The notes below the pieces were generated by a model. It made no database searches, was not told the DNA's origin, and saw nothing but the letters and a program-made list of their open reading frames with translations. From NCBI RefSeq assembly GCF_018139685.1, contig NZ_JAGSPN010000001.1:1-64000 (forward strand): a DNA stretch of 64,000 bases, written 5' to 3'. The stretch comes from Cognatundibacterium luofuense. GTDB taxonomy: Bacteria; Pseudomonadota; Gammaproteobacteria; Burkholderiales; Burkholderiaceae_D. This document shows, piece by piece, positions 15,589 to 25,933 of the stretch (positions within the stretch are counted from its first letter, which is position 1; every line of letters begins with the position of its first letter). A program made the translations under genes and the position numbers.

Positions 15589-18500
15589 TGCTGACTCCGT
15601 CACTGACAACATGTCCGTTATTACTCTCGTGATGCTGCTGATCCCATTTTTGTTTCCAGCTAATAAATTCGATGGCTGGCATTGGTTTTGCAATGAAATA
15701 GCCTTGTACTTCATCACAGCCTGATCCGGCGATTAAATCCCAGTCCGCTTGTTTTTCCACACCTTCCGCAACCAGATTTAAGCGGAAGATTTTTCCAAGC
15801 TGAATACTGGAACCGAGAATGGCGCGTGCTCCTTCGTCTCGGGTAGCACCGTTGACAAATGCACGGTCAACTTTGAGTTCAGTCACCGGTAACTGTTTCA
15901 GATTTTCCATGGTGGAAAAACCGGTGCCGAAATCATCAATCGATAGCCCGAAACCCTTTAACCGCAATCGCGTCAGAATTTCCAGACTCAGTGTCAGGTT
16001 CTCCATCAGCCGGCTTTCCGTCAGTTCCAGCGTGATATAACGGGGTTCCAGGCCAGCAGAACGCACAATACGTTCGAATTCTTCCGGCAGATTAATCTGG
16101 TCAAGATCATCCATAGAAACGTTAACGGATAACTTCAGATCATGTCCCTGGCGACGCCATTTCCCGAGCTGAATGGCACTCTTCTTCAGTATTTCATGGG
16201 TCAGAATATTGATCATTCCGTTCGCTTCCAGAACCGGGACAAAACTACCGGGACCTACAATGCCGCGCTCTGTATGTCTCCAGCGCGCCAGACATTCTGC
16301 ACCGAGTATCCGTTTATCAATGACGCTGACTTTCGGTTGATAAAATACTTCAACGCAGCCTTCAGTAATGCCCTGCTGTAATTCTTCCAGTGTCAGCAAG
16401 GCTTCCGATTTCCGGGTCACGGGCTTCGGTGATGCATCGCGGCGCTGACGTAAAGACAGTTCCAGAATGTCGCTGGTCAGCGGTTTACGTAATGCCGATA
16501 AAAGTTGCAAACCGTAGGCGGTGACCAGACTTTCTGCCGCTTTCAGTAAGTTAGCATCGACGCTGCTGAGCAGAATGACTGAACCGGTATAGCCTTGCTC
16601 CGCCACCATACGCAGGAAGCTGATGCCATCCAGTCCGTTTAAATGTAAATCGCAAATTAAGATATCGGGATGGTAGGTGCGTAACATCATCAGTGCCTGA
16701 TGGCCATCCATGCAGGACATAATGCGACTGACGCCGAGCTTGCGCAGGCAACCACAGGCAATATCCAGATGGCTGGCGTCATCTTCGAGTACAAGCACCT
16801 GTAATCCGGTAAAGTCAGCCTTGGTACTACCGGTTTGCGGCGTTGCAGATTCCGGTATTTGTAAACCCGGAATACCTTCTTTCTCCATACGGTTAATCGC
16901 TGCTTCGATATCCGGCAGCATATTGCTGAGAGTCTTCAGTAGCAGGGCGGCATGCGGTAAATCGTTATTCCGGCGCAGTTGCTCCAGTTCTTCGCAATAG
17001 GCAGCGAATGAATGGGCACCGACAGTACGGGCACTGGATTTCAGTTTATGGCCGAGTGCAGACAAGGCATGCATATCTTCCAGGCTGCTGGCTTGTTGCA
17101 TATCCTCCAGTCCCTGATGTACCGAAGTCACAAATTTGCGCGCATAGCGGATCAGTTTTTCCGGATTATTGCCAAGCTGTCTTGCCAGTTCATGCAGCTG
17201 TAAAACGGAAGAACCACTGTCCTGCAAGCTGACTGATGGCAGCGCGGTACTGGCAATCTCCGGTACGGATGTGGATTCGTGCTGACCACTGAGCCAGCGC
17301 AGCAGAGTTGCATACAGTACTTCAGGCACAAATGGCTTCGGCAGGAAGTCATTCATGCCGGCCGCCAGACATTGCAAGCGATCTTCATCCATCGCATTCG
17401 CGGTCATCGCAATCACAGGCAGATCGCTGCAGTCGGGCCGGTTCCGCAGATAGCGGGTTGCTGCCAGCCCGTCCATGGTTGGCATTTGTACATCCATCAG
17501 TATGCAATCTGGTCGCTCACGATCAAGCAATTGCAATACCTCCGCGCCGTGGTCTGCCATACTGACCGTGATACCGGCCTCTTCCAGCAACTCCCTGGCA
17601 ATTTGCTGGTTAAAACTATTATCGTCAGCAACCAGCACATGAATACGATTGCGTTCATGTACCAGTAAGCGCAGGCGCGTCAGGCTGGCTGCTTCATTCA
17701 GTTCGGTGCGGTGTTCCTGCTGATCATGTGCCGCAGTTAAATGAACGGTGAACCAGAAAGTACTGCCTTTTCCCTGCATGCTGCTGACGCCGACATCGCC
17801 ACCCATCAGCCTTGCCAGTTGTTTGCTGATTGCCAGTCCGAGGCCGGTACCGCCATAACGCCGGGTAGTCGAACTGTCGGCTTGTTCAAACGAGCGGAAT
17901 AAGCGGCACTGCTGTTCCTCTGACATGCCGATACCGGAATCCTGCACTTCAAAACGCACCATCCAGCCTTCCGCTGTATCATGCAGTTTTTCTGCACGTA
18001 CGACGATTTCACCGTGCTCAGTGAATTTGATTGCATTGTTTGTGTAATTAATCAGTATCTGACTCAGCCGGTGCGGATCACCGTGCATATGATTCGTCAG
18101 CGTCTGATCCACTTCGAAGCGTAACTGGATGGGGCGTCCGGTCAGCTTATCGCTCATCATGCCGGACAGTTTTCCGAACATTTCATCCAGCCAGAAATCG
18201 ATCGATTCCAGTGTCATTTTGCCCGCTTCGATTTTTGAAAAATCGAGAATGTCATTCACGATGTGCAGCAAGTGCTCACCGGATAACTGGATTTTTTTCA
18301 GATAATCCCGCTGTTTCGGATCACTGGTCGCGGCAATCGCCAGATAAGTCATACCCAGTACACCATTCATCGGCGTGCGGATTTCATGACTCATGTTGGC
18401 AAGGAAATTACTCTTTGCCTGATTTGCGGCTTCTGCCTGACGGCGGGCTTCGGCCAGTTCTTGCGTACGCTGATCAACCAGATCTTCCAGATGATGCCGG

Positions 18501-20425
18501 TACTGATCCAGTTCCGCCTCCAGCCGTTTTTTACTGGTGATGTCCTGCTGTACAGAAACGTAGTGCGAGATGCAGCCGTCCGGTTGTCGCAGCGGTGTGA
18601 TGATCGCATGCTGAATAATCTCGCTGCCGTCTTTGCGCTGGTTGTAAAACTCACCACGCCAGATTTCACCGCGCTCAAGCGTCTGATGTAAGTCTGCCTG
18701 CGATTCCAGTGACATTTTGCCGGAAGCCATAAACTTCGGCGTTTTGCCGATCGCTTCCCGGCGCTCATAGCCAAACGTCGATAAAAAGGATTCGTTAACG
18801 TATTCGATATGATGATTGACATCGGTAATGATGACCGATTCAGGGCTTTGCTCTACCGCCAGTGATAATTTGTGCAGTTGCTCTTCTGCGCGTTTACGTT
18901 CGGTAATATCAACGATCTGAAGTACAAAGTGGGTTGCTTTACCTGTTGCCGTCCGGACGACACCCAAGTGCTGCTGGGTCCAGACGTCGTGCGATTGGCG
19001 GTGCAGATAACGTTTCTCAGTTTGTACAGAACCACGCTCACCGGAAATCAGTTCAGCAATCAAATGCTGATCAGCCAGTAAATCATCAACTGCTGAAATC
19101 AGATCAAAGCCATCGCGCAGTAAATCGTGCTCTGACCAGCCCAGCATATGGCAGAACGCATGATTCACTTTCATGAACTTCATATTCATGCTGACCAGCG
19201 CCATACCAATCGGCGACGCGCTGAACGTATGTTCCAGTCGTGCTTCACTTTCCAGACGTGACGCTTCTGCCAGTTTCCGGTCCGTAATATCCTGCACGAT
19301 ACCGGTCAGACGGACGACGCGGCCACTGGAGTTAAAGATACGATTGCCGGGAACGGCCCAGATGTAGCGAATGCTGCCATCCGGCAATACAATTCTGTAT
19401 TCAAACGGCAGTGACAAACTGTGCTGTTTGAAGGTGTCTTTCTGGCGTGACATGATTTCCGCCTGATCATCCGGATGAATCGTGTCTTTCACCATACGTG
19501 CGATATCGCCACCGTATTTTGATAAATCTCGTTGCCAGATACGCTGCATTTCAGCGGACCATGTTACTTTGTTCAGGTCAGGTTCCCACACCCAGTGACC
19601 TACTTGCGCGATCTGCTCTGCCTCCCTCAGATCCAGCTCACTTTGTTTTAAAGCTTCTTCTGTACGGCGCCTTTCAGTAATATCCCGTGTTATGTATAGC
19701 GCCATCGGCATATCGCCTGTCCCGGCGCGGATCGGTACAGCATGGGTTTCCATCCAGCGCATCGTACCGCGCAGACCTGTAATTTCGAACTCCAGCTGAC
19801 CACTGCCACCCTGAATCACTTGCTCATGCAGATTCAGAAATGCGCGGCGATAACGGGTATGAATAAAATTGTTAAGACCGTATGCCCTGACAGCTTCGAT
19901 ATCGCCGGCTTCCAGCATACTCAGGCCAGCTGTATTCATTTCCAGCAGGTAGCCTTTCGCATCAACGACCTGTACACTTTCTGGCTCTGCTTCGAAAATC
20001 GCACGCAGTAATTGTTCGCTGGATTTCAGGCGCGCTTCTGTTTTATGTTTATAAAGTGCGAGTTCCAGCGAAGCTTTCAGTTCACGGTCGGTGTAAGGTT
20101 TGATAATGTAACCAAACGCTTCCGATGAGCGGATACGGCTGAATGCGGAATCATCTTCAGAGCCGGATAAAAAGACGACAGGAATGTCTGCCTGATTGCG
20201 GATCTGAAGAGCAGCATCAATACCATCCATCTGACCTTCCAGCACAATATCCATCAGGATAATGTCCGGCATCAGTTGCAGCGCAAGGCTTACCGCTTCC
20301 TCGCCGGAAGCCGCAGCGCCGACTGCATGGAAGCCGAGTAATTCCAGCTTTAGTTGAATTTGTAATGAGACCAGTTCATCGTCTTCAACGACCAGAACCC
20401 GTGATCTCTGCTCCTGATTCGGCAT
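15581..20425 (-). CDS. giant hybrid: REC-PAS(4)-HisKA-HATPase-REC-Hpt-REC-EAL
   Basis: 1614 residues, apparently cytoplasmic, no membrane segment. Order: receiver 8-130 (Asp59); PAS-type sensor domains about 135-255, 265-385, 395-510 and 515-635 with PAC-like ends (DITERRR, DITDRK, DITERKR, DITSKKR); coiled coil; HisKA with His680 in [11 protein letters not shown]; HATPase about 780-895 (NNAIKFT, DSGIGM, GTGLGL); receiver 928-1045 (Asp978); Hpt about 1085-1175 (His1126 in LGHKLKSSA); receiver 1206-1330 (Asp1259); EAL 1345-1590. The EAL motif reads ECL, with Glu1377 kept, and ELTES, DDFGTG, LKVD and VAEGVE are intact, so c-di-GMP phosphodiesterase activity is plausible. It lies between a chemoreceptor-like gene and a lone receiver in one operon. 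Confidence 0.95.
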   Translation of the reverse strand: MPNQEQRSRVLVVEDDELVSLQIQLKLELLGFHAVGAAASGEEAVSLALQLMPDIILMDIVLEGQMDGIDAALQIRNQADIPVVFLSGSEDDSAFSRIRSSEAFGYIIKPYTDRELKASLELALYKHKTEARLKSSEQLLRAIFEAEPESVQVVDAKGYLLEMNTAGLSMLEAGDIEAVRAYGLNNFIHTRYRRAFLNLHEQVIQGGSGQLEFEITGLRGTMRWMETHAVPIRAGTGDMPMALYITRDITERRRTEEALKQSELDLREAEQIAQVGHWVWEPDLNKVTWSAEMQRIWQRDLSKYGGDIARMVKDTIHPDDQAEIMSRQKDTFKQHSLSLPFEYRIVLPDGSIRYIWAVPGNRIFNSSGRVVRLTGIVQDITDRKLAEASRLESEARLEHTFSASPIGMALVSMNMKFMKVNHAFCHMLGWSEHDLLRDGFDLISAVDDLLADQHLIAELISGERGSVQTEKRYLHRQSHDVWTQQHLGVVRTATGKATHFVLQIVDITERKRAEEQLHKLSLAVEQSPESVIITDVNHHIEYVNESFLSTFGYERREAIGKTPKFMASGKMSLESQADLHQTLERGEIWRGEFYNQRKDGSEIIQHAIITPLRQPDGCISHYVSVQQDITSKKRLEAELDQYRHHLEDLVDQRTQELAEARRQAEAANQAKSNFLANMSHEIRTPMNGVLGMTYLAIAATSDPKQRDYLKKIQLSGEHLLHIVNDILDFSKIEAGKMTLESIDFWLDEMFGKLSGMMSDKLTGRPIQLRFEVDQTLTNHMHGDPHRLSQILINYTNNAIKFTEHGEIVVRAEKLHDTAEGWMVRFEVQDSGIGMSEEQQCRLFRSFEQADSSTTRRYGGTGLGLAISKQLARLMGGDVGVSSMQGKGSTFWFTVHLTAAHDQQEHRTELNEAASLTRLRLLVHERNRIHVLVADDNSFNQQIARELLEEAGITVSMADHGAEVLQLLDRERPDCILMDVQMPTMDGLAATRYLRNRPDCSDLPVIAMTANAMDEDRLQCLAAGMNDFLPKPFVPEVLYATLLRWLSGQHESTSVPEIASTALPSVSLQDSGSSVLQLHELARQLGNNPEKLIRYARKFVTSVHQGLEDMQQASSLEDMHALSALGHKLKSSARTVGAHSFAAYCEELEQLRRNNDLPHAALLLKTLSNMLPDIEAAINRMEKEGIPGLQIPESATPQTGSTKADFTGLQVLVLEDDASHLDIACGCLRKLGVSRIMSCMDGHQALMMLRTYHPDILICDLHLNGLDGISFLRMVAEQGYTGSVILLSSVDANLLKAAESLVTAYGLQLLSALRKPLTSDILELSLRQRRDASPKPVTRKSEALLTLEELQQGITEGCVEVFYQPKVSVIDKRILGAECLARWRHTERGIVGPGSFVPVLEANGMINILTHEILKKSAIQLGKWRRQGHDLKLSVNVSMDDLDQINLPEEFERIVRSAGLEPRYITLELTESRLMENLTLSLEILTRLRLKGFGLSIDDFGTGFSTMENLKQLPVTELKVDRAFVNGATRDEGARAILGSSIQLGKIFRLNLVAEGVEKQADWDLIAGSGCDEVQGYFIAKPMPAIEFISWKQKWDQQHHESNNGHVVSDGVSNA

Positions 20426-20482
20426 GCTTTGCTCCGCATGAAGTCAGATTGATGTATCGCATCCGGAAGGTACTTTTCCGGC

Positions 20483-21616
20483 TCAGAAGAATGTGATTTC
20501 CGTCTCAGATGCAGACGTATTCTGCTGACCATGTGCTTTCAGTTCATCATCCATTGTGTAGGTTGTCTTTAGCGAATCCAGCCACTGACGTGTACGGGCA
20601 GACATGACATTATTTCCGGTACTGACTTCCTGACCGAGTTTATCAATATCATGATTAACAACCTGAAGAATCTGGCTGATACGGTCCTGGAATTGCAGGC
20701 TGACAATCAGTTCTTCAAAGTGGCCACGGATTACCTGTCCCTGTATGCGCATGTTCTCAGAGGTATCTGCCATTTCACCCACATGTGACAGAACATCTTT
20801 GATGACTTCACCGGATACTTCGAGAATTTTTCCGTCATTGACTGCGGCACGGTCAGCTGTACGCAGAGAAGTATGCATGACATCAGAAATACGCTTAACG
20901 CGTTCGCTCATACGGTGGCCAGTTTCGGCGGATAAATGAGATAACTTACGAACCTCACCCGCGACGACAGCGAATCCACGGCCATGTTCACCAACCCGCG
21001 CAGCTTCAATTGCGGCATTGATCGCCAGCAGATTGGTAGTCGCAGCAATCTGGCTGACTTCGTTCGTCATGCTGTCGAGTTCTTTCGTCGCGTCTGCCAG
21101 CTGGCGCATACAGCTTAACAATTCATCTTTACCGTTAATGACCTGTTGCAGCGACTGAATCAGCGGCGTCAGTTCTTTTTTGCACAGTTGAAGCAGAGTG
21201 ATTGACGCACTTTGCGTCTGGGCTTGTCCGAGATTGCCAACAGATTCAAAACCAGCTGCATCAAAGGCGCTGATCATGGCGCTGCAGCTTTGGATCAGCT
21301 GGCCAATCGCCTGTTCGCTTTGTTGTCTTACCTGATCCAGATGCTGGCTCCAGACAGGGAGCACATGTTCCAGCAAATCGGGTAATTGTTGTTGCTGAGT
21401 GCTTGTATTTACTGGCACATTGTCCTGTTCTTCTTCAGCAGCGGGTGTGAGCAACAATGTATGCCGCAGCAGCCAGCCAACGGCGGCCAGATTACCAAGC
21501 AGGAAAAAGCTGTTAAGCCAGCCAGGAGCCTGCCAGAAAATCAGCAGAGCGCTGACAGCGGCAATGCCGCAAACGGTGAAAACCGGTATGTGCTGACGCA
21601 GTGAAACATCCCTCAT
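20483..21616 (-). CDS. chemoreceptor-like (MCP signalling domain) membrane protein
   Basis: 377 residues. Two closely spaced N-terminal hydrophobic helices (about 12-29 and 34-56) leave almost no periplasmic loop, followed by a helical linker and an MCP-type signalling hairpin whose tip reads EVSQIAATTNLLAINAA and ARVGEHGRGFAVVAGEVRKL (about 186-226). The signalling segment is shorter than in full chemoreceptors, and there is no HAMP domain, so it may sense cytoplasmic or membrane states and act within the local pathway rather than on flagella. The stop is 57 bases before the hybrid kinase start, which suggests one operon: receptor-like protein, hybrid kinase, receiver. Confidence 0.88.
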   Translation of the reverse strand: MRDVSLRQHIPVFTVCGIAAVSALLIFWQAPGWLNSFFLLGNLAAVGWLLRHTLLLTPAAEEEQDNVPVNTSTQQQQLPDLLEHVLPVWSQHLDQVRQQSEQAIGQLIQSCSAMISAFDAAGFESVGNLGQAQTQSASITLLQLCKKELTPLIQSLQQVINGKDELLSCMRQLADATKELDSMTNEVSQIAATTNLLAINAAIEAARVGEHGRGFAVVAGEVRKLSHLSAETGHRMSERVKRISDVMHTSLRTADRAAVNDGKILEVSGEVIKDVLSHVGEMADTSENMRIQGQVIRGHFEELIVSLQFQDRISQILQVVNHDIDKLGQEVSTGNNVMSARTRQWLDSLKTTYTMDDELKAHGQQNTSASETEITFF

Positions 21617-21868
21617 ACATCATTTCCTCAATGAAATACGGCATGAACTTCAACTTACGCGGAACAAGAAACAACGTGCGGAGAAAGAAAAGCAAAAAGC
21701 AGACCGGATGCATATCCGGTGTGCAAAACAGGCAATAACTGCATAGTATATTGTGGTTTGTTTTTTCTGAATTGCAATGTTTTTATGCGTTTTTCAGTTA
21801 AAAATCACGCTAATTCAGTTGTGTTGAAGATAATGATTTTCTGTTGCTTTCAGGCGATTTTCGCTAAG

Positions 21869-22579
21869 ATGGCATGTGCTGTGCAGACTTTCTGCGCAAG
21901 AGATCAGCGTTGTGAAAAACCCACTTTACGAACCCGAACTTTTTATCAGAGACATCAATTGGATTTTCAGAATACTTCACCGGTTTCCGGTAATACAGGC
22001 ACTGAAGAACTGCCGGATAACCAGGCCTTATATCAAAATGATTTTTATGTGGTCAGCCCGCGTAAACTATGGGTGATGACCATGGGTACGATGGGGATTT
22101 ACTCTGTCTACTGGCTATACGCGCAGTGGTTCGCGCATCAGAAACGTACCGGTGAAGATATATGGTCGATTCCCCGTGCCATTTTTAATGTGTTTTTTGT
22201 GCACGGATTATTCCGTCGTGTCCATGACTGGGCAGCAGAGCGCGGAGATGCCCTGACGAATCACAGTAATCTGGCATGGGCGTGGGTTTTGCTTACAGTG
22301 ACGATGAGGGTTGTTGACCGTGTTTATGGTAATCAGCTGGCGCCCTTGGTGGATCTGCTTGTGAATTTATTGGTAACCGGATTGATCGCCGCAATTCTGT
22401 TTGCAGTACAGCAGACAATTAACCGTGTTTCAGGGGATACGGACGGTGCGTCGAACGCACAGTTCAGCTTTGCCAACTGGTTCTGGTTATTTGTGGGTGC
22501 GTTGATCTGGTATGGTGCGGCATCACTTGTCTTTGAAACCGGAGAGACCGGCGGCAGTTCCGGTCCGGCGATTATTTAA
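21869..22579 (+). CDS. DUF4234-like membrane protein, start uncertain
   Basis: About 236 residues from the ATG at 21869. The clear core begins YVVSPRKLWVMTMGTMGIYSVY (described here in part: FYVVSPRKLW then MGIYSVYWLYAQW), the pattern of proteins with a first helix, then a W-rich loop and three further hydrophobic segments. Function unknown. No strong ribosome binding site marks the start. In-frame alternatives are ATG 21719 and TTG 21959; the latter would begin just before the conserved region and is plausible. It is divergent from the chemoreceptor operon and followed 12 bases later by the GNAT gene, probably in the same transcript. Confidence 0.68.
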   Translation: MACAVQTFCARDQRCEKPTLRTRTFYQRHQLDFQNTSPVSGNTGTEELPDNQALYQNDFYVVSPRKLWVMTMGTMGIYSVYWLYAQWFAHQKRTGEDIWSIPRAIFNVFFVHGLFRRVHDWAAERGDALTNHSNLAWAWVLLTVTMRVVDRVYGNQLAPLVDLLVNLLVTGLIAAILFAVQQTINRVSGDTDGASNAQFSFANWFWLFVGALIWYGAASLVFETGETGGSSGPAII

Positions 22580-22591
22580 ACGGATGATCCG

Positions 22592-23248
22592 ATGACTGGA
22601 AACATACAACATCCGTGGCTGAGTTTGCGACTGGAAACCGAACGCTTAATCCTGCGTCCGGTACAGACAGATGATACAGCAGCCGTATTTGCGATGGGCA
22701 GTGATCCGGAAGTTACCCGGTATGGAAGCGAATTACCCTGGACCGATACGGCGCAGGCCGATGCAAGGATAGCCCGCAGCATCAATGCGGTGACTTGCGG
22801 GGAATACCTGCCGCTGGTGATGGAGCGGCGTGAAGACGGCGCTGTGATCGGTGAATGCGGTTTGTATCAGTGGTCATTGCAAAACCGGCGGGCAGAACTC
22901 GGATACCGGATGAACAACGCTTTCTGGGGAAAGGCCTATATGCGGGAAGCACTGACTGCTTTGCTGGACTGGGCTTTCGGTCGTGAAGGTTTGCACCGGA
23001 TTGAAGCCGATACAGATCCCGGTAATGTACGCTCAATACATTTGCTGAACATGCTAGGATTTACGCAGGAAGGTTTGCTCAGAGAGCGCTGGATCGTCGG
23101 TGATCAGATTTTCGATACGGCGATGTTCGGATTGCTGGCGCAGGACTGGACGGAAACACGGAGAAATCATGCATCCGCAAAAAGTTTGCCGGGAAAAGCT
23201 GGAGAAACTGACCGATCTGCCGAACATAGGACCGGCGGCGGCCAGTGA
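22592..23248 (+). CDS. GNAT family N-acetyltransferase (RimJ/RimL type)
   Basis: 218 residues. The N-terminus LETERLILRPVQTDD, the acetyl-CoA-binding region (AELGYRMNNAFWGKAYMREA, here spanning about 102-120) and the LHRIEADTDPGNVRSIHLL segment are typical of RimJ/RimL-like acetyltransferases, which acetylate ribosomal protein N-termini or small amines. The exact substrate is unknown. The last 25 or so residues are a polar tail not seen in the core family, and this tail overlaps the start of the next gene by 80 bases. No strong ribosome binding site; the gene is probably read from the upstream transcript. Confidence 0.88.
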   Translation: MTGNIQHPWLSLRLETERLILRPVQTDDTAAVFAMGSDPEVTRYGSELPWTDTAQADARIARSINAVTCGEYLPLVMERREDGAVIGECGLYQWSLQNRRAELGYRMNNAFWGKAYMREALTALLDWAFGREGLHRIEADTDPGNVRSIHLLNMLGFTQEGLLRERWIVGDQIFDTAMFGLLAQDWTETRRNHASAKSLPGKAGETDRSAEHRTGGGQ

Positions 23249-23480
23249 TCTGATGTTACTTGGAATACAGCATCCGTCCGCGCTGGTCGGTCAGGATGCT
23301 TATCAGCTGTATGAGGAATTGTGTCGTCTGACCCGTCAGCGGCACGACCCTTGTGTGATTGATGTGTTTTTATCGGTAATCCGGTTTATGGAAGGTGAAC
23401 CGCCACAATCGTGGTGGGCTTACACCGCAGAGCGCCAGCAGACTTTGTTGTCCCGCACAGGAAAACAAACTACTCCTTAA
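23169..23480 (+). CDS. helix-hairpin-helix (Cdd1-like) protein
   Basis: 103 residues with a helix-hairpin-helix core: LEKLTDLPNIGPAAASDLMLLGI (about 11-33, including the PNIGP turn), then YQLYEELCRLTRQRHDPCVIDVF. It matches the small helix-hairpin-helix proteins of the Cdd1/pathogenicity-locus family, of unknown function but a DNA-binding-like fold. The ATG at 23169 has GGAG five bases upstream and lies inside the 3' part of the GNAT gene in another frame. The stop codon forms part of a palindrome at 23478-23507. Confidence 0.82.
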   Translation: MHPQKVCREKLEKLTDLPNIGPAAASDLMLLGIQHPSALVGQDAYQLYEELCRLTRQRHDPCVIDVFLSVIRFMEGEPPQSWWAYTAERQQTLLSRTGKQTTP

Positions 23481-23507
23481 CATGTCAATATGAATATTGG
23501 CATGTTA
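23478..23507. other. long palindrome at the end of the HhH gene
   Basis: Two 14-base arms (23478-23491 and 23494-23507) with one mismatch around GA, AT-rich and without a T run. It starts at the stop codon. It may be a weak transcription end or a protein-binding site. Confidence 0.6.
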
Positions 23508-23596
23508 ATTCACGATTGCTGACGTGTAAAAATCACCTCTCTTACAGACGTCAAAAACTTGCATGCCTGAGAAGTCCGATGTACCGGACAACTTCA

Positions 23597-23616
23597 GTGA
23601 CGTAGATCTGCGTCAC
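23597..23616. terminator. palindrome ending the amylase gene
   Basis: GTGACGTAGATCTGCGTCAC is an almost perfect 20-base dyad touching the amylase stop codon. A second short dyad (GTCCG-N6-CGGAC, 23575-23590) lies beyond it. No clear T run, so the terminator call is tentative. Confidence 0.45.
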
Positions 23617-25479
23617 TTATTCCAGTTCCAGAATCGTCGCCGACCGTGCCGGCAACGCCAGTGTTTCTGCCAGCCTGAACTGTCTGCCATCCATCACATC
23701 GCTTGCTTTTGTACGCTTGCCTATTCCTTCGGTAAAGCGCGCCAGTGCCAGCTCGCGGCTTTCTGTATTTTTGTTCAGTATCACCATCACAGTCTGTTTA
23801 CCCAGAATGCGGAAGTAGCAATAGATGCCATCTTCCGGCGAGAAATGCAGCATGTGGCCTTTGTGAACTGCGTTTGCAGTTTTACGCCAGTTCAGCAGGC
23901 GTGCCACATAACGCTGCATGTTCTGTTGTGCTTCGCTGAGTCCTGCGCCAGTGAATGCATTCACCTTGTCTTCCGCCCAGCCGCCGGGGAAATCGCGGCG
24001 TGCCGCACCATCATCACGTTCTTTACGGCTTTCCATCAGAATTTCGGTGCCGTAATACAGTTGCGGGGTGCGCGGAATCGTGGCGATATAGGCCAGTGCC
24101 ATTTTCACCAGCGCTGCATCTTTGTCGAACACACTGTAAATACGGCTGATATCGTGGTTACCATCGAACAGCACCATGCGTTCCGGTTGCGGATATAACT
24201 GATCGGCGACCAGTGCTTCATACAAGCTGTTGAAACCGCTGTTCCACGATTCATTGCTGCTGAATGCCTGACGCAGCACATCCTGCATCGGAAAATCCAT
24301 CATCGCAGGCATCGAAGAGCGGTAACCATCCGGATTACGGTAACCGCGCAGCCAGCGCGCTACGACCAGAGGCTGGGTACTCCATTCTTCACCAACCATG
24401 GAAAAATGCGGGTATTCGCGCAGAATGCTGGCCGACCAGCGCGCCAGAAATGCCGGATCGGAATAGCTGTAGGTATCCACCCGTAAGCCGGACAAGCCTG
24501 CGTATTCTATCCACCAGATCGTATTCTGAATCTGATAGGTTGCCAGCACAGGATTGCGCTGATTCAGGTCGGGCATGGTATCGGTGAACCAGCCGTAACT
24601 GAAATTTTCACGGTCGGCGGCGGCAGCATAGCGGTCGCTCAGCGTGGTACGGGCGTGGCGGGTAGGGACAAATTTTCCCTGAAAGCCGAGCCAGTCCGGT
24701 GCCGGCATATCCTGCATCCACCAGTGATGGCTGCCGATATGGTTCAGCACCACATCCTGAATCATGCCAATGCCGCGCTGACGTGCTGCCTGTACCAGTT
24801 GCCGGTAATCTTCATTGCTGCCGAAGCGCGGATCAATACGGTATAAATCGGTGGCCGCATAGCCGTGATAGGAATAGCGCGGCAAATTGTTTTCCAGCAT
24901 CGGCGTTGGCCAGATCATGGTGTAACCCATGCGCTGTATGTAATCCAGATGCGCGCGGATACCGGCGATGTCACCGCCGTGGCGCGCGCCGCCGTCATCG
25001 CTGCGGTCCACATGATCGGCGTAACCGGCAATGCGGTCATTGTCCGGATTACCGTTGGCAAAACGGTCCGGTACCAGATTCAGAATCACGTCCTGTGCGC
25101 CGAAACCCTGGCGTTGTGCAGACTGCGGTTCGCGCTGCAACAAGCGGTAAGGATACTGGTAGCGCAGGCGACCCGTAGCCTGATCGCGGAACCGGATCTC
25201 AAAACCGCCCGGCCGCACGGTTGGCGCGAGTTGCAGCGTCAGCACCAGATAATTCGGGTTCGGCAACGTCTCCGTTTTCAGCAAACGCACACCGGGGTAA
25301 TGCAGTTCTGGTTTGCTGCCTGCAATGGCCGGTGCGTGTACCAGCAACTGTAATTGCGGTTCCGCCATACCCGCCCACCAGAACGGTGGTTCCAGATGCT
25401 GTGGAGCAGGGGTGTTGTCATTCGCAAACGCAGGCAGTAAAACTGTGATCAGCAACGCGCCGGGCAGGAAATGTCTCAT
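23617..25479 (-). CDS. secreted alpha-amylase family (GH13) enzyme, cyclomaltodextrinase-like
   Basis: 620 residues. A signal peptide (cleavage near AFAND, residue 20), an N-terminal immunoglobulin-like domain (about 30-115), a GH13 barrel (about 125-530) and a C-terminal beta domain. Conserved regions: DVVLNHIG (region I), GLRVDTYSY with nucleophile Asp335, VGEEW with acid/base Glu364, and FDGNHDISR with Asp443. The N-terminal domain and the DRFANGNPDND motif point to the cyclomaltodextrinase/SusA-like subgroup that cuts cyclic or linear malto-oligosaccharides in the periplasm. It stands alone; no sugar transporter is nearby. Confidence 0.93.
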   Translation of the reverse strand: MRHFLPGALLITVLLPAFANDNTPAPQHLEPPFWWAGMAEPQLQLLVHAPAIAGSKPELHYPGVRLLKTETLPNPNYLVLTLQLAPTVRPGGFEIRFRDQATGRLRYQYPYRLLQREPQSAQRQGFGAQDVILNLVPDRFANGNPDNDRIAGYADHVDRSDDGGARHGGDIAGIRAHLDYIQRMGYTMIWPTPMLENNLPRYSYHGYAATDLYRIDPRFGSNEDYRQLVQAARQRGIGMIQDVVLNHIGSHHWWMQDMPAPDWLGFQGKFVPTRHARTTLSDRYAAAADRENFSYGWFTDTMPDLNQRNPVLATYQIQNTIWWIEYAGLSGLRVDTYSYSDPAFLARWSASILREYPHFSMVGEEWSTQPLVVARWLRGYRNPDGYRSSMPAMMDFPMQDVLRQAFSSNESWNSGFNSLYEALVADQLYPQPERMVLFDGNHDISRIYSVFDKDAALVKMALAYIATIPRTPQLYYGTEILMESRKERDDGAARRDFPGGWAEDKVNAFTGAGLSEAQQNMQRYVARLLNWRKTANAVHKGHMLHFSPEDGIYCYFRILGKQTVMVILNKNTESRELALARFTEGIGKRTKASDVMDGRQFRLAETLALPARSATILELE

Positions 25480-25933
25480 TTTTAATTTTGTAGTTAAATT
25501 ACATAAATTTGATTGTCTTCTAAGACATCAGTTTCCGCAATATTCAAAAAGCAAGCAGAAAGATGTATTTTTATTTCAATTCGGCAATGTGGGAATGCAA
25601 ACCGGATATCGCGGCATACAGAAAGCATCCGCAGGCTGGGATTTTTTCTGCGCGGCAATGAAAGGTTGTGCGGAAGTCGCGCATGCGCGCTGGCGGGAGG
25701 GAAAAATTTGATGACGAAAATTAAACTGTGTAACATGAGGCCGTATTCCCCCGTCTGTTGAAGCCTCTTGTCAGCTTTATGTCGCTGCAGCAACTTTGCT
25801 GTGCGATCGCTGGCAAATTGATTCCGATTGAGCATCTCTGAGAGCAGTGCGACCCCGTCTCCGGCATCCCGCCGGTGATTTGTCTGCCAGCGCAGCGTCT
25901 GGCGCTTTTGTGACGGAAACCTGAAGGATACGT
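25480..25933. other. gene-free stretch between amylase and catalase-like genes
   Basis: A 454-base divergent interval. Frames across it give no protein-like sequence and I see no repeat, tRNA or strong dyad. It must carry the promoters of both flanking genes, but no convincing -35/-10 pair was found by eye. Confidence 0.5.
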
